Below are positions 25,122 to 33,972 of a stretch of DNA of 64,000 nucleotides, in pieces (positions within the stretch are counted from its first letter, which is position 1; each line of letters starts with the position of its first letter). The notes beneath the pieces are model-generated. The model saw nothing but the letters and a program-made list of their open reading frames with translations. It was not told the origin of the DNA and ran no database searches. Source of the DNA: Clostridia bacterium (GTDB lineage Bacteria > Bacillota > Clostridia > Christensenellales > Aristaeellaceae); NCBI GenBank assembly GCA_017464305.1, contig JAFUDS010000005.1, forward strand, positions 124,001 to 188,000. The letters are read 5' to 3'. A program made the translations under genes and the position numbers.

Positions 25122-25793
25122 TTAATTCCAATACCTCTCTAATCTTCCTGCCAGCAGAGAGATGGGCCAGCAGATCAGGAAATACAGCAGGAACACCGTT
25201 GCATACACCCAGAAGGCGGCAGAGGGCTCCCGGTAAAACTGGCCAATGATCTGCTGTCCGACCTTTAGCACTTCGGTCACATTGATCATCTTCACCAGGG
25301 CGGTGGTCTTAATGATCCGGGTACTCAGGTTAATCGCCTGGGGCAGGAGCCGCCGCGCCGTCTGCGGCAGAAGGATGTATCGATTGATCTGCGCCTTGGT
25401 CAGCCCCAACGCTGCCGCGCTTTCCCGCTGATGCTTGGGAATGGAGGTCAGCGCCCCACGGAACAGATCCCCCATCTCCGCCGTACCCCAGAAGGAGAAG
25501 ACGATCACCGCGCTGGTTTCACCATCGAGATTCACGCCGAACAACCGGGCAAAGCCAAAATACACAATATACAGCAGCACCAGCTGGGGCATGAAACGAA
25601 CGATCTCCAGCCATACCCGGCAAACCGCCCGGGCAATTTTGCTGCGGCTCATCATCAGGAGACCGAAAATCAACCCCAGCACCAGGGAAATCCCAATGGT
25701 GATCAGCGCAATCCGCAGCGTCACCCAGAGGCCCAGCAGCAGGCGCTGAAAATTGATCCCCTTAAACAGAACGCTGATTCCCAAACCCTGCAT
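25122..25793 (-). CDS. polar amino-acid ABC transporter permease 2
   Basis: 223 residues from the ATG at 25793, which follows AAAGGAGG. It is a HisM/GlnP-type permease with helices near 14-35, 58-78 and at the C-terminus. The motif [22 protein letters not shown] near 127 is the EAA loop of the family, and [21 protein letters not shown] follows. Its start overlaps the end of the other permease by 32 bp. Two different permeases imply a heterodimeric channel. Confidence 0.93.
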   Translation of the reverse strand: MQGLGISVLFKGINFQRLLLGLWVTLRIALITIGISLVLGLIFGLLMMSRSKIARAVCRVWLEIVRFMPQLVLLYIVYFGFARLFGVNLDGETSAVIVFSFWGTAEMGDLFRGALTSIPKHQRESAAALGLTKAQINRYILLPQTARRLLPQAINLSTRIIKTTALVKMINVTEVLKVGQQIIGQFYREPSAAFWVYATVFLLYFLICWPISLLAGRLERYWN

Positions 25794-26433
25794 ACCGAAG
25801 CCTCCTTTCCGTGAAAGTTGCAATCAGGGAAACCGGCAGCAGCAGCGCCAGATAGGCCACTACCAGCATGAAAAGCACCTCGATGGTCCGTCCGCCGCTG
25901 GTCCGCAGCGTATCCGCCACATTCATCAAATCCATCATCGCCAGCACGGAGAACATGCTGGTTTCCTTGATCAGGAAAATCACATTGGCAAACAGGGCCG
26001 GCGCCGCCGTAGCCAAGGCCTGGGGTAGCAGGACATAGCGGATATTTTGCCACCTGGTCAGCCCCAGGCATTCCCCCGCCTCCCGCTGGCTTTTATCCAC
26101 GGATTCCAGGCCGCTGCGGAAGCCCTCCGCCATATACGCACCGCCCAGAAAGGTCAACCCGATCACCGCGCAAGCCTCTGCGCTGAGCCGAATCCCCACC
26201 CGGGGAAGCCCCGCATACAGGAAGAACAGCTGCACCAAAAGGGGCGTGTTCCGCGCCAGCTCGATATATCCGTGGGCGATGCTCTTCAGCACAGGCACAC
26301 GAAAATACCGCGCCAGGCAACACAAAAGCCCCAGCACCAGGGAGCACAGGACGCCATAAAGGCCGAAGCGCAGCGTAACCCAGGCGCCGCCGATAAAATC
26401 GGAGACATGGGCAGACACAAAGCTCCAATCCAT
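25762..26433 (-). CDS. polar amino-acid ABC transporter permease 1
   Basis: 223 residues from the ATG at 26433 (GAGGAGGGGG upstream); the longer frame has no ribosome site. It has the same fold as its partner: ELARNTPLLVQLFFLYAGLP near 59, then KSQREAGECLGLTRWQNIRY near 116 (EAA loop) and NVIFLIKETSMFSVL near 160. It is the first gene of the permease-permease-ATPase operon. A 13-bp inverted repeat lies between its candidate promoter and its ribosome site. Confidence 0.93.
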   Translation of the reverse strand: MDWSFVSAHVSDFIGGAWVTLRFGLYGVLCSLVLGLLCCLARYFRVPVLKSIAHGYIELARNTPLLVQLFFLYAGLPRVGIRLSAEACAVIGLTFLGGAYMAEGFRSGLESVDKSQREAGECLGLTRWQNIRYVLLPQALATAAPALFANVIFLIKETSMFSVLAMMDLMNVADTLRTSGGRTIEVLFMLVVAYLALLLPVSLIATFTERRLRYAGFGNQRSV

Positions 26434-26450
26434 GCGAGCTCCCCCTCCTC

Positions 26451-26516
26451 TCGTCAATAACCCTTCTGTTTGATGGGTTATTGACGATAATACTCCCCTT
26501 CCCGAAAAAAGTAAAG
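26451..26516 (-). promoter_or_regulatory. candidate promoter with 13-bp inverted repeat
   Basis: On the minus strand TTTACT and TATTAT (26488-26493) are 17 bp apart. Directly downstream, TCGTCAATAACCC (26451-26463) and GGGTTATTGACGA (26475-26487) form a perfect 13-bp inverted repeat with an 11-nt loop, ending about 15 bp before the permease start. It would cover the transcription start as an operator, or form a 5' hairpin in front of the ribosome site. Confidence 0.6.
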
Positions 26517-26537
26517 GGGAAAATGAACTAACAAAGA

Positions 26538-26555
26538 CCCTCCCCATGGGGAGGG
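26538..26555. repeat. 18-bp perfect palindrome
   Basis: CCCTCCCCATGGGGAGGG, between the Cys/Met PLP enzyme gene and the permease promoter. It belongs to the short GC-palindrome family of this window and lies 28 bp past the PLP gene stop. Confidence 0.7.
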
Positions 26556-26582
26556 CGAAAATCCTAAGTGTCTTTCTTCTTT

Positions 26583-27725
26583 TTACTTCTCCAGCGCCTG
26601 CGTCAAATCCTTTATCAGATCTTCCGCGTCCTCCAGGCCCACGGAGAGACGCAGCAGTGTCTCGTCGATGCCCAGCTTTTCCCGCAGGGGTCCGGGCACC
26701 TCACAATGGGTCTGGGTCAGGGGATAGGTCAGCAGCGATTCCGTGCCTCCCAGGCTCTCCGCGAAGGTAATCAGCCGCACGTTTTTCAGCGCCCGATGGG
26801 CAGTTTCCTGATCCACCGTCCGGAAGGAAATCATGGCCCCGGAACCCGTGGCCTGGCTTTGGTTTACCTCATAGCCCGGATGGCCAGGGCGGCCGATATA
26901 GTACACCTCCCGCACCAATGGATGCTTCTCCAGGGCCTCCACGATCTTCTTGGCCGTTCTTTCCTGATGGCGCACCCGCACATGCAGGGTCTTGATCCCC
27001 CGCAGCACCAGCCAGCAATCGAAGGGCGCCAGGGCCGCGCCAATAGTCTTGGCGATCAGCCGCAGCCGGTCCGCGATCTCCGGCTCGTTCAGCACCAGGA
27101 AGCCAGAAATCGTATCGTTATGGCCGCTGAGATATTTCGAGCCGCTATGGACCACGATATCCGCCCCCAGGGTCAAGGGGCGCTGGAACACCGGGGTCAG
27201 GAAGGTATTATCCACGCTGAGCAGCGCCCCATGGGCATGGGCAATCCGGGCGCAGGCCTGGATGTCCGTCACCTTCATCATGGGATTGCTGGGGGTCTCC
27301 ACATGCATCAGCCGGGTGTTGGGCCGAATGCTGGCCTCCACCTGAGAAAGGGAGGTAGTGTCCACATAGGAAACTTCTATGCCATTTTTCGCGCAGACTT
27401 GGTCAAACAGGCGGGTGACACCCCCGTAGAGATCCTCTCCGCAAAGAATATGATCCCCAGGGCGCAGCAGCTCCACCAACGCAGAAACGGCTGCCATACC
27501 GGAGGAAAAGGCAATCGCCTCCTTCGCTTCTTCCAAAGAAGCGACTACTTCCTCCAGCTGCAGCCGGGTAGGGTTATCCTGTCGGGAATAATTAAATTGT
27601 TCGTGGCCAATCAAGGAATGTCCAAAGGTCGCCGTCTGATAAATCGGGAAGCTGACGGACCGCGCGCCATCCTGATAGGCATGTTCTTCCCCATGAATAC
27701 ATCGAGTGTCAAAATTCCATTCCAT
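26583..27725 (-). CDS. Cys/Met-metabolism PLP enzyme (cystathionine gamma-synthase / beta-lyase family)
   Basis: 380 residues from the ATG at 27725 (GGAGGAAAAAAC upstream). Family blocks are NYSRQDNPTRLQLEEVVASL near 57, SGMAAVSAL near 82, GGVTRLFDQV, ETPSNPMMKVTDI near 147, SVDNTFLTPVFQRPL near 174 and the PLP lysine in VVHSGSKYLSGHND near 198. The C-terminal RLSVGLEDAEDLIKDL is typical. It could be cystathionine gamma-synthase, cystathionine beta-/gamma-lyase or methionine gamma-lyase; sequence alone does not separate these. It belongs with the MalY/PatB lyase and cyst(e)ine importer. Confidence 0.92.
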   Translation of the reverse strand: MEWNFDTRCIHGEEHAYQDGARSVSFPIYQTATFGHSLIGHEQFNYSRQDNPTRLQLEEVVASLEEAKEAIAFSSGMAAVSALVELLRPGDHILCGEDLYGGVTRLFDQVCAKNGIEVSYVDTTSLSQVEASIRPNTRLMHVETPSNPMMKVTDIQACARIAHAHGALLSVDNTFLTPVFQRPLTLGADIVVHSGSKYLSGHNDTISGFLVLNEPEIADRLRLIAKTIGAALAPFDCWLVLRGIKTLHVRVRHQERTAKKIVEALEKHPLVREVYYIGRPGHPGYEVNQSQATGSGAMISFRTVDQETAHRALKNVRLITFAESLGGTESLLTYPLTQTHCEVPGPLREKLGIDETLLRLSVGLEDAEDLIKDLTQALEK

Positions 27726-28051
27726 TGTTTTTTCCTCCATCCTTTTATTTACCAATTGCCCCTCCAAAGGCAATAGGAATTGTATATGATTCTGGAGGAA
27801 AAGTGAAATATCCTTTTTCCATCGATAGCAATAGATTCTGTCTATGGCCTTGCATAAAATACAGCTTCCCCTCAGGGCAGAAAAGCAAGATATTTGCTGT
27901 ACAGTAGCCCTTCAAACCCAGTTGACTGAGGAAGCGACGATGAAAGCTCCCCCGCGGAGCGGGGGAGCGAGAAAAACATATCCATGGGCGAAGAAAGCAA
28001 TGTGCTTTCACACTGACTTGTATCAATCTTCGTTGTCCCGAATCATCCGTT
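27726..28051. repeat. 326-bp intergenic region with GCTCCCCC palindrome
   Basis: No gene is recognised. The main feature is GCTCCCCCGC-GGA-GCGGGGGAGC at 27946-27968, identical to the copy at 59105-59127 and preceded by ATGAAA as in the degenerate copy near 775. The left part is AT-rich and holds the upstream region of the PLP enzyme gene, where TTTCAC and TATACA 16 bp apart form a weak promoter candidate. A SAM-type riboswitch was looked for and not seen. Confidence 0.6.
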
Positions 28052-29356
28052 TCAGAAATGGAAGGGCAAGGAGGGATCCTCATCCGGAGGAAGAGACGCC
28101 GCCGCGCTCTGTTCCTTGCCGAAATAGTCAATCAGATCCTTCCGCAGCTTTTCCGGAATGCGCCGCCGGATGGGGAACACCTCGGCGTCCGCCAGCCGGA
28201 AAACCAGCTTCGCCAGGAAGGCCGCTTCCGCCTCCAGCACGTCAGCAGAAATCAAATCCATGTTGTCATAGCGGGTGTGCATGTATCCCCCGCCCCGGGG
28301 CGCTCCCTGGCCCATGCTGATGCTGGGCACGCCATGATCGCTGAACACCGCACAGTCACTGCTCATCACCCGCTGGGTGGTTACGGCGGCATAGCCCACC
28401 TCCCGTAACAGCTGCTTGGCCCAGGTTTCAGCCTCATCCTCCGCAGTGACGAAAACAATCTCCTTGCCTAGGATGCTTCCGCCCACGTCCACATTCACCA
28501 TGCCCTGAATCTGGGGCAGCTCCCCTTCATGGGCCTTGACCCAGGCTTTGGACCCCCGCAGGCCGGTCTCCTCCGATCCGAAGAGAATCGCCTTCACCGT
28601 ACGCCTGGGTGGATGCTGCTTCAGAGCGGACAGTAGCTGAACCACCTCCACAGCTCCAGCGCCGTTATCCCAGGCGCCAAAGGAGAAGGGCACGCTGTCG
28701 TAATGAGCACCCACTACCAGGGTTTCCGCTGCCTTGTCCGTGCCAGGCACGGTAACCACCAGGTTCTGGGAAGCCACGGTCTTTTCCTCCAGCCGCAGCA
28801 CCACCCGAAGGGAAACCGGCTTGACCCGCAGCAACTCCACCGCCTCGATCATCCGGATGGTAAAAGCCGGCAGAGGCTGCAGGCCATGGGTGCTGAGGCG
28901 GAACCGGGCCGTCTCCAGGTCGCTGTTTTCATAGGTATCCCGAACGGTGCCGCTGGTGGTCAAATAGGCCTTCACCCCCGCCTCCAGCAGCCGGCGATAT
29001 TCCTTCTGTGACAGCCGATCATGCAGCAGCACGATCTTCCCCCGAACCCGGGAGAGGCTCACCTCGTCAAAGGATTTCAGATAGAAAAACTCCCCTGTTT
29101 CCCCCGCCTCCGGCGTTTCCGCGCTGTCGATCAGCCCCGTCACCGGGAATGAGCGCTCGCTTCCGTCGGCCAAAATCGCGGTGACTTCCGCCCGGACCGG
29201 GACGCGATGGGTGTATTCAAAGCCTTCTACCTGGGGCTCGAAGCCCGCCTTGCGAATCTCCTCCGCCAGGAAAGCCGCCGCTTTCTGTTCCTCCGCCGTT
29301 CCGCTGGGGCGGGTGAAGCTGAGGGTCTGGAGCCGCGTATAGATTTCCGATGCCAT
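28052..29356 (-). CDS. M28-family zinc aminopeptidase with PA domain
   Basis: 434 residues, no signal peptide. The first 200 residues contain a PA-like insert (FFYLKSFDEVSLSRVRGKIV near 91). The peptidase domain shows the zinc ligands of the M28 family: VGAHYDSVPF near 220, GAWDNGAGAVE near 231 (bridging Asp), FGSEETGLRGS near 263 (catalytic Glu and ligand), MVNVDVGG near 287 and GYMHTRYDNMD near 360. It would remove N-terminal residues from peptides inside the cell. It lies downstream of the GST-like gene, separated by a perfect 17-bp hairpin, and near the opp peptide importer. Confidence 0.92.
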   Translation of the reverse strand: MASEIYTRLQTLSFTRPSGTAEEQKAAAFLAEEIRKAGFEPQVEGFEYTHRVPVRAEVTAILADGSERSFPVTGLIDSAETPEAGETGEFFYLKSFDEVSLSRVRGKIVLLHDRLSQKEYRRLLEAGVKAYLTTSGTVRDTYENSDLETARFRLSTHGLQPLPAFTIRMIEAVELLRVKPVSLRVVLRLEEKTVASQNLVVTVPGTDKAAETLVVGAHYDSVPFSFGAWDNGAGAVEVVQLLSALKQHPPRRTVKAILFGSEETGLRGSKAWVKAHEGELPQIQGMVNVDVGGSILGKEIVFVTAEDEAETWAKQLLREVGYAAVTTQRVMSSDCAVFSDHGVPSISMGQGAPRGGGYMHTRYDNMDLISADVLEAEAAFLAKLVFRLADAEVFPIRRRIPEKLRKDLIDYFGKEQSAAASLPPDEDPSLPFHF

Positions 29357-29379
29357 GATGATCTTTTCCTCCTTCCACC

Positions 29380-29417
29380 TTAGATTGCTCTCCCCCTGGA
29401 GGGGGAGAGCAATCTAA
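29380..29417. terminator. perfect 17-bp inverted repeat between GST-like and M28 genes
   Basis: TTAGATTGCTCTCCCCC (29380-29396) and its exact complement (29401-29417) enclose the loop TGGA. It starts 3 bp before the stop region of the GST-like gene on the minus strand. No long T-run follows, so it may be a terminator or a mobile palindrome of the CTCCCCC family. Confidence 0.7.
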
Positions 29418-29419
29418 GC

Positions 29420-30679
29420 TTAGGTATACGCTTCGTGCAGGTCAATGGGATTGATGGAGGCGTCGGCCCGCAGGGGGCTGTTCTCCGGCAGGGAGGGATC
29501 CCGATCCTTCCAATCCGGCCGGTTCCAGGGGGAGGGCGTAATCTCGCTCTGATATTCCTCCGCCGTCTCACCCGCGGGATGCCGCAGGAACTTCTCCTCC
29601 GGCGTCCGGCTCAGGGCCGCCCGGGCGCCGTCCGTGGCGTACAGGGCCTGATAATCCACCTGCCAGGCCAGCCGGCTGTTGAAATCCCGGAAGAGCCGCC
29701 CATCGGTATTTTCTGGCTTCTTCGGGAAGAAGGTGGTCTTGGCGAAAGCGGGAATGGCATACAGATCCCGGACATAGCCCCAGATGTTAGGATAATCCAC
29801 AATGCGATGCTTCGTGGGGCCGATGTTGCGATAATAGCCCGTGTCCCAGCGAACCAGGGTCACATAGAAGCGGATGTCCGCATCCGTTACGTAGTCGCCG
29901 AAGAGGAAGCGGTTCGTGGCCAGGCGTTGCTCCAGCTTGTCCAGGGATTCATAGAAATCCGCGTAGGCTTCATTGTATGCCTCGATGGAAGAGCAGAAGG
30001 CCATGCGATAATGGCCGTTGTTCACATGGGGAAACAGCCAGTCATTGAATTCATCGATGACATCCCGGAACTTCTTGGGATACAGATCTGGCGCGTCTGC
30101 CGGCTGGAAGGGCCGGAACTGCACCTCAATATAGTTGCTCAGGCGATGATAGTCATTGTTCACCGCTTTTTTCTCGATGATGTCCACAAAGGTGGGGGTG
30201 GTGGCCCGGCCCTTGTAATCCGGATTTCCCCGCTTGTAGAATTCCGAGAGGAAATAGGCTCCCGTAGCCTGATCCCGATGGCCCGGCTGGTCGCCAAAGC
30301 CATGGCCATATTTGTTGGTCTCGCCACTGTGAGTGGTCTTCGTATCGCCAATCACGTCCTGCAGACCTAGCAAATCCCGGGCGATGACAGGGCGGTTGGA
30401 CCAGTTGCAGCCCTCAGCCCAGTAGATCGCGTAGCGACCGGCCTCCGCTTTCAGGGTTCCCGGCGCGCTGCCGAAGGGCTGAATAAAGGAATTCGCCTGG
30501 CGCACGAAGGCGCCCCGTTCGTCCAATTCATTCCGGGTTTCCGCCGGGCGAGGCACTACGCCCACTTCCTGGGCATGCTCCTCCGCCTCCGCGTCGGTGT
30601 ATCCGGGAATGGAGGGGAAGCCATTCAGGCCACTGCGGCCGGGCTGAGGACGAGCGTTCAGATCACATGCGTTAGACAT
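29420..30679 (-). CDS. Xi-class glutathione S-transferase-like protein (YqjG/ECM4 family)
   Basis: 419 residues. The family resembles glutathionyl-hydroquinone reductase: GRYAIYWAEGCNWSNRPVIA near 81-100, TTPTFVDIIEKK near 159, then EFNDWLFPHVNNGHYRMAFC near 209 and TDADIRFYVTLVRWDTGYY near 265. The usual catalytic CPWA is here CNWS, keeping the cysteine (Cys91). It is about 90 residues longer than the Proteobacterial enzymes, with an added tail after 330. Its natural thiol is unknown; many Clostridia lack glutathione. The ribosome site AAAGGAGG precedes the ATG. Confidence 0.85.
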   Translation of the reverse strand: MSNACDLNARPQPGRSGLNGFPSIPGYTDAEAEEHAQEVGVVPRPAETRNELDERGAFVRQANSFIQPFGSAPGTLKAEAGRYAIYWAEGCNWSNRPVIARDLLGLQDVIGDTKTTHSGETNKYGHGFGDQPGHRDQATGAYFLSEFYKRGNPDYKGRATTPTFVDIIEKKAVNNDYHRLSNYIEVQFRPFQPADAPDLYPKKFRDVIDEFNDWLFPHVNNGHYRMAFCSSIEAYNEAYADFYESLDKLEQRLATNRFLFGDYVTDADIRFYVTLVRWDTGYYRNIGPTKHRIVDYPNIWGYVRDLYAIPAFAKTTFFPKKPENTDGRLFRDFNSRLAWQVDYQALYATDGARAALSRTPEEKFLRHPAGETAEEYQSEITPSPWNRPDWKDRDPSLPENSPLRADASINPIDLHEAYT

Positions 30680-30728
30680 TTTCTTTTTCCTCCTTTTTGA
30701 TAGGTATCATTTTGCAAGTTTTTTTATC

Positions 30729-30878
30729 CTCTCCCCGCTCCGCGGGGAGAGCTTTCCTTTACGGTTCTTGCTCCCCCGCTCCGCGGGGGAGCGTATCTCT
30801 ACGGTTCTTTTGTTCCCCTGCTCCGCGGGGGAGCATATCTCTACGGTTCTTTTGCCCCTCCGCTCCGCGGAGAAGCTG
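30729..30878. repeat. tandem array of four GC-rich hairpin units
   Basis: Four palindromes of the type GCTCCCCCGCTCCGCGGGGGAGC follow each other, each trailed by a link reading TCTCTACGGTTCTT or close to it. The ACGGTTCTT link occurs at 30761, 30801 and 30843, giving a period of 40-42 bp. The units differ slightly in the stems. The array fills the gap between the OppF stop and the GST-like start. The repeats are themselves palindromic and the links are repeated too, unlike a CRISPR array. Confidence 0.85.
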
Positions 30879-30883
30879 TTTTC

Positions 30884-31984
30884 TCATTTTTCTTCCGCCA
30901 GTTTTCTTTGAAACAGCACGCTGTTTTCATTTCGAACTCGGTTCAGGTTCTTTCCTGCCTCCGCCCGCACATCGCAGAAGAAGCAGGCGGGGTCATTCTT
31001 TCCGTAATCGTTGGTCACCAGCTCCCGCCACCGGAGGCAGGCCACGGTGTGTCCTGGGCCGATCTCCTCCTGCACCGGGGCTGTAGATCGGCATAGATCC
31101 GTGGCATAGGGGCATCGCTCCGCGAATCGGCATCCCCTGGCCCGGCCGATGGGGCTGGGCACATCCCCCTGGAGAATGGAATTCTCACAGAAGGGCTTGT
31201 CCGAGGGGCTGGGATCCGGAATGGCGGACAGCAATGCCCGGGTATAGGGGTGCACCGGCATTTCGTATAGCTCCTCCGCCGGGGCGATTTCCACCAACCG
31301 GCCCAGATACATGACCCCCACCCGGTCCGAGATATACCGCACCATGGACAGGTCATGGGCGATGAACAAATAGGTCAGGTTCAGCTCCTTCTGCAGTTGG
31401 CGCAGCAGGTTCACGATCTGTGCCTGAATGGACACATCCAGGGCCGAGATGGGCTCGTCGCAGACGATGAACTCCGGATTCACCGCCAGGGCCCGGGCGA
31501 TGCCCGCCCGCTGGCGTTGTCCGCCGGAAAACTCATAGGAGAAGCGGTTTGCGTGCTCCCGGTTGAGCCCCACCAGGCCCAGCAACTCGTACATTCGATC
31601 GTTGATCTCCTGCTCCGACCCCAGGTGGTGAATCCTCATGCCCTCCTTGATAATATCGCCGATGGTCATCCGCGGGTTCAGGGAAGCGTAGGGGTCCTGA
31701 AAGATCATCTGCACCGCACTGGCATATTCCTTCTGCTCCCGGCGGTTCAGGCGGGCAATGGGCTTCCCCTTGAATCGAATCTCGCCCCCGTCTGGCTCAT
31801 GGAGGCGGACGATACATCGGCCGCAGGTGGTTTTTCCGCAGCCGCTCTCTCCCACCAGCCCGAAGGTCTCTCCCCGGTGGATGGTGAAGGATACATCATC
31901 CACCGCCCACAGCGCCTCCGGCTCCGCGCCGAAGGTCTTGGTCAGGGATCGCACCTCCAGCAGCGCTTCCTCATGTTGCGGCAT
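30884..31984 (-). CDS. oppF: oligopeptide ABC transporter ATP-binding protein OppF
   Basis: 366 residues. Walker A is GESGCGKTTCGR near 43, the signature FSGGQRQRAGIARAL near 157 and Walker B FIVCDEPISALDVS near 176. The C-terminal oligopeptide-transporter extension carries PSPIGRARGCRFAERCPYAT near 292, with the cysteines that bind an iron-sulfur cluster in this family. Its start overlaps the OppD end by 14 bp. It hydrolyses ATP together with OppD. Confidence 0.95.
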   Translation of the reverse strand: MPQHEEALLEVRSLTKTFGAEPEALWAVDDVSFTIHRGETFGLVGESGCGKTTCGRCIVRLHEPDGGEIRFKGKPIARLNRREQKEYASAVQMIFQDPYASLNPRMTIGDIIKEGMRIHHLGSEQEINDRMYELLGLVGLNREHANRFSYEFSGGQRQRAGIARALAVNPEFIVCDEPISALDVSIQAQIVNLLRQLQKELNLTYLFIAHDLSMVRYISDRVGVMYLGRLVEIAPAEELYEMPVHPYTRALLSAIPDPSPSDKPFCENSILQGDVPSPIGRARGCRFAERCPYATDLCRSTAPVQEEIGPGHTVACLRWRELVTNDYGKNDPACFFCDVRAEAGKNLNRVRNENSVLFQRKLAEEK

Positions 31985-33011
31985 CCTCGATATCCCTCCT
32001 TTTTTCCCGCAGCTCCCGGGGGCAGTCCGGATCCAGCAGCCAGCACCGGCAGCTGTGGCCCGCCTCCGTCTCGAAATCCGGCGGCAGATGGGCCTTGCAT
32101 ACCCGCATGGCGCAGGGGCACCGGTCGGCGAAGGGGCAGCCCTCCGGGGGCTTCACCAGGTCCGGTGGCACACCCTCGATCACCGTCAGCTCCCGCTTTT
32201 TATCCATGCCCTTGGTGGGAATGGCCCGCAGCAGCGCGTGGGTGTAGGGATGCTCCGGATGCTCGAAAATCTGGCGGGTCTCCCCGCTTTCCACGATCAT
32301 GCCGCCGTACATGACGGACACATGCCGGGCAAAATTGGCCACCACTCCCAGATCGTGGGTAATAATGATGATGGAGGCCTGCCGCTGCTGCTGCATGTTC
32401 CGCATCAGCTCCAGAATCTGGGCCTGGACGGTCACGTCCAGGGCCGTGGTGGGCTCATCGGCGATCAGCAGCTTGGGATGGCAAGCCATGGCGATGGCGA
32501 TCATGATCCGCTGGCGCTGTCCGCCGGAAAACTCGTGTGGATACTGGCGGATGCGCTTTTCCGGGTCCGGCAGCTTCACCTCCCGCAGCAGCTGCTCCGC
32601 CTGTTCCATGGCCTGGCTTCGAGTGATGGTCCGCTTTCCCTGGGCGTCCCGCTCCGCGTGCTGCCAGATGACTTCCGCGATCTGGGCGCCTACGGTCATG
32701 GTCGGATTCAGGGAGGTCATGGGATCCTGAAAGATCATGCCCACCTCTTTGCCCCGAATCTGCTGCATCTCCCGGTCGCTGAGCTGAAGCACGTCCACCC
32801 CGTCCAGCAGAATCTGGCCGGATTTGATCTCCGTAATGGCGGGGTCGTGCAGCCGGACGATGGTCTGGGCCGTCATGGATTTGCCGCATCCGCTCTCCCC
32901 CACCAGGGCGGTGATATCATGGTCCGGCACCGTCAGGTTCACACCACGAACGGCCTGCACCTCGCCGGAATAGGTATGGAAGGACACCCGTAAATCTTTT
33001 ATTTCCAGCAT
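31971..33011 (-). CDS. oppD: oligopeptide ABC transporter ATP-binding protein OppD
   Basis: 346 residues. Walker A is GESGCGKSMTAQ near 39, the signature FSGGQRQRIMIAIAM near 150 and Walker B LLIADEPTTALDVT near 173. The C-terminal KPPEGCPFADRCPCAMRVC near 287 is the cysteine-rich extension. It ends overlapping oppF and starts 4 bp after oppC. Confidence 0.95.
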   Translation of the reverse strand: MLEIKDLRVSFHTYSGEVQAVRGVNLTVPDHDITALVGESGCGKSMTAQTIVRLHDPAITEIKSGQILLDGVDVLQLSDREMQQIRGKEVGMIFQDPMTSLNPTMTVGAQIAEVIWQHAERDAQGKRTITRSQAMEQAEQLLREVKLPDPEKRIRQYPHEFSGGQRQRIMIAIAMACHPKLLIADEPTTALDVTVQAQILELMRNMQQQRQASIIIITHDLGVVANFARHVSVMYGGMIVESGETRQIFEHPEHPYTHALLRAIPTKGMDKKRELTVIEGVPPDLVKPPEGCPFADRCPCAMRVCKAHLPPDFETEAGHSCRCWLLDPDCPRELREKRRDIEDAAT

Positions 33012-33015
33012 GTGT

Positions 33016-33960
33016 TCACTTCCTCATCTTAGGATCCAGCGCGTCCCGCAGCCCGTCACCGAAAAGGTTGAAGGCCAGAATGGTCAGCGCGAAGATGATG
33101 GCCGGGGAGAAGAACAGCCACAGGGATCCAGGGAACTGGTTAGCCCCCTCCTGCAACATGTTGCCCCAGCTGGCCGCCGGCACCGGGATGCCCAGGCCGA
33201 TATAGCTCAGGAAGGCCTCCGCGCCGATGGCTCCGGGGATGCTCATGGTGTAGTTCACCAGGATGGGCCCCACGGTGTTGGGCAGCAAATGCCGCCGCAG
33301 AATCTCCCATCGGCTGGCCCCTAGCACCTGGGCCGCGAAAACATACTCGTTTTCCCGCAGAGCCATGACCTGGCCCCGCACCATGCGGGCTAAGCCCGCC
33401 CAGCCCGTAACGCACAGGGAGAAGATCAGCGTGCCCACCCCGTTGGACATCACGGTTTGCAGCAGGATGAGGATGATCATCTGGGGAATGGAAACGATGA
33501 CGTCGATGATGCGCATCATAATGACGTCCACCTTCCCACCCACGTATCCGGAGATGCCACCATAAAGGATGCCCAGCACCAGATTGATGGTCTCCGCCAC
33601 AAAGCCGATCATCAGGGAGGTGCGGGTGCCCCACAGCAGGCGCGTAAAGGTGTCCCGGCCCAGCAGGTCCGTCCCCAGCCAGTGCTTTTCCGAGGGGGCC
33701 TGGAGGGTGGCCAGCAGATTGGTCTTCTGATAATTCGGGTACAGGATGGGCCCGATGATGCCCACCAGCACCACCAGGATGATAAACACCAGCCCCGTCA
33801 TGGCCGCCTTGTTCTTCCGCAGGGTCATCATCGCCCCCTGCCAATAGGTCAGGGACAGGCGGTTAATTCGCTGGCTGGCAGCCAGATCCCGGGGCACGGG
33901 GGTAAAATCTTTTACCAGCTCCTTTTCCCCGGGAAGGGAACGCTCCTGAAGTACCGACAT
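33016..33960 (-). CDS. oppC: oligopeptide ABC transporter permease OppC
   Basis: 314 residues. A long soluble N-terminus is followed by the first helix at about 54-76 (TGLVFIILVVLVGIIGPIL). The EAA-type loop AAQVLGASRWEILRRHLLPN lies near 220 and GLGIPVPAASWGNML follows, both typical of OppC/DppC. The LGTDLLGRDTFTRLLWGTR block near 95 is also characteristic. It forms the channel with OppB. The ribosome site TAGGAGGG precedes the ATG. Confidence 0.95.
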   Translation of the reverse strand: MSVLQERSLPGEKELVKDFTPVPRDLAASQRINRLSLTYWQGAMMTLRKNKAAMTGLVFIILVVLVGIIGPILYPNYQKTNLLATLQAPSEKHWLGTDLLGRDTFTRLLWGTRTSLMIGFVAETINLVLGILYGGISGYVGGKVDVIMMRIIDVIVSIPQMIILILLQTVMSNGVGTLIFSLCVTGWAGLARMVRGQVMALRENEYVFAAQVLGASRWEILRRHLLPNTVGPILVNYTMSIPGAIGAEAFLSYIGLGIPVPAASWGNMLQEGANQFPGSLWLFFSPAIIFALTILAFNLFGDGLRDALDPKMRK

Positions 33961-33972
33961 GAACCTTCCCTC

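Noticed and set aside
30729-30878. CRISPR array
   Set aside because: The repeats are palindromes with near-identical links rather than unique spacers, the period is 40-42 bp with only four units, and no cas genes are present.
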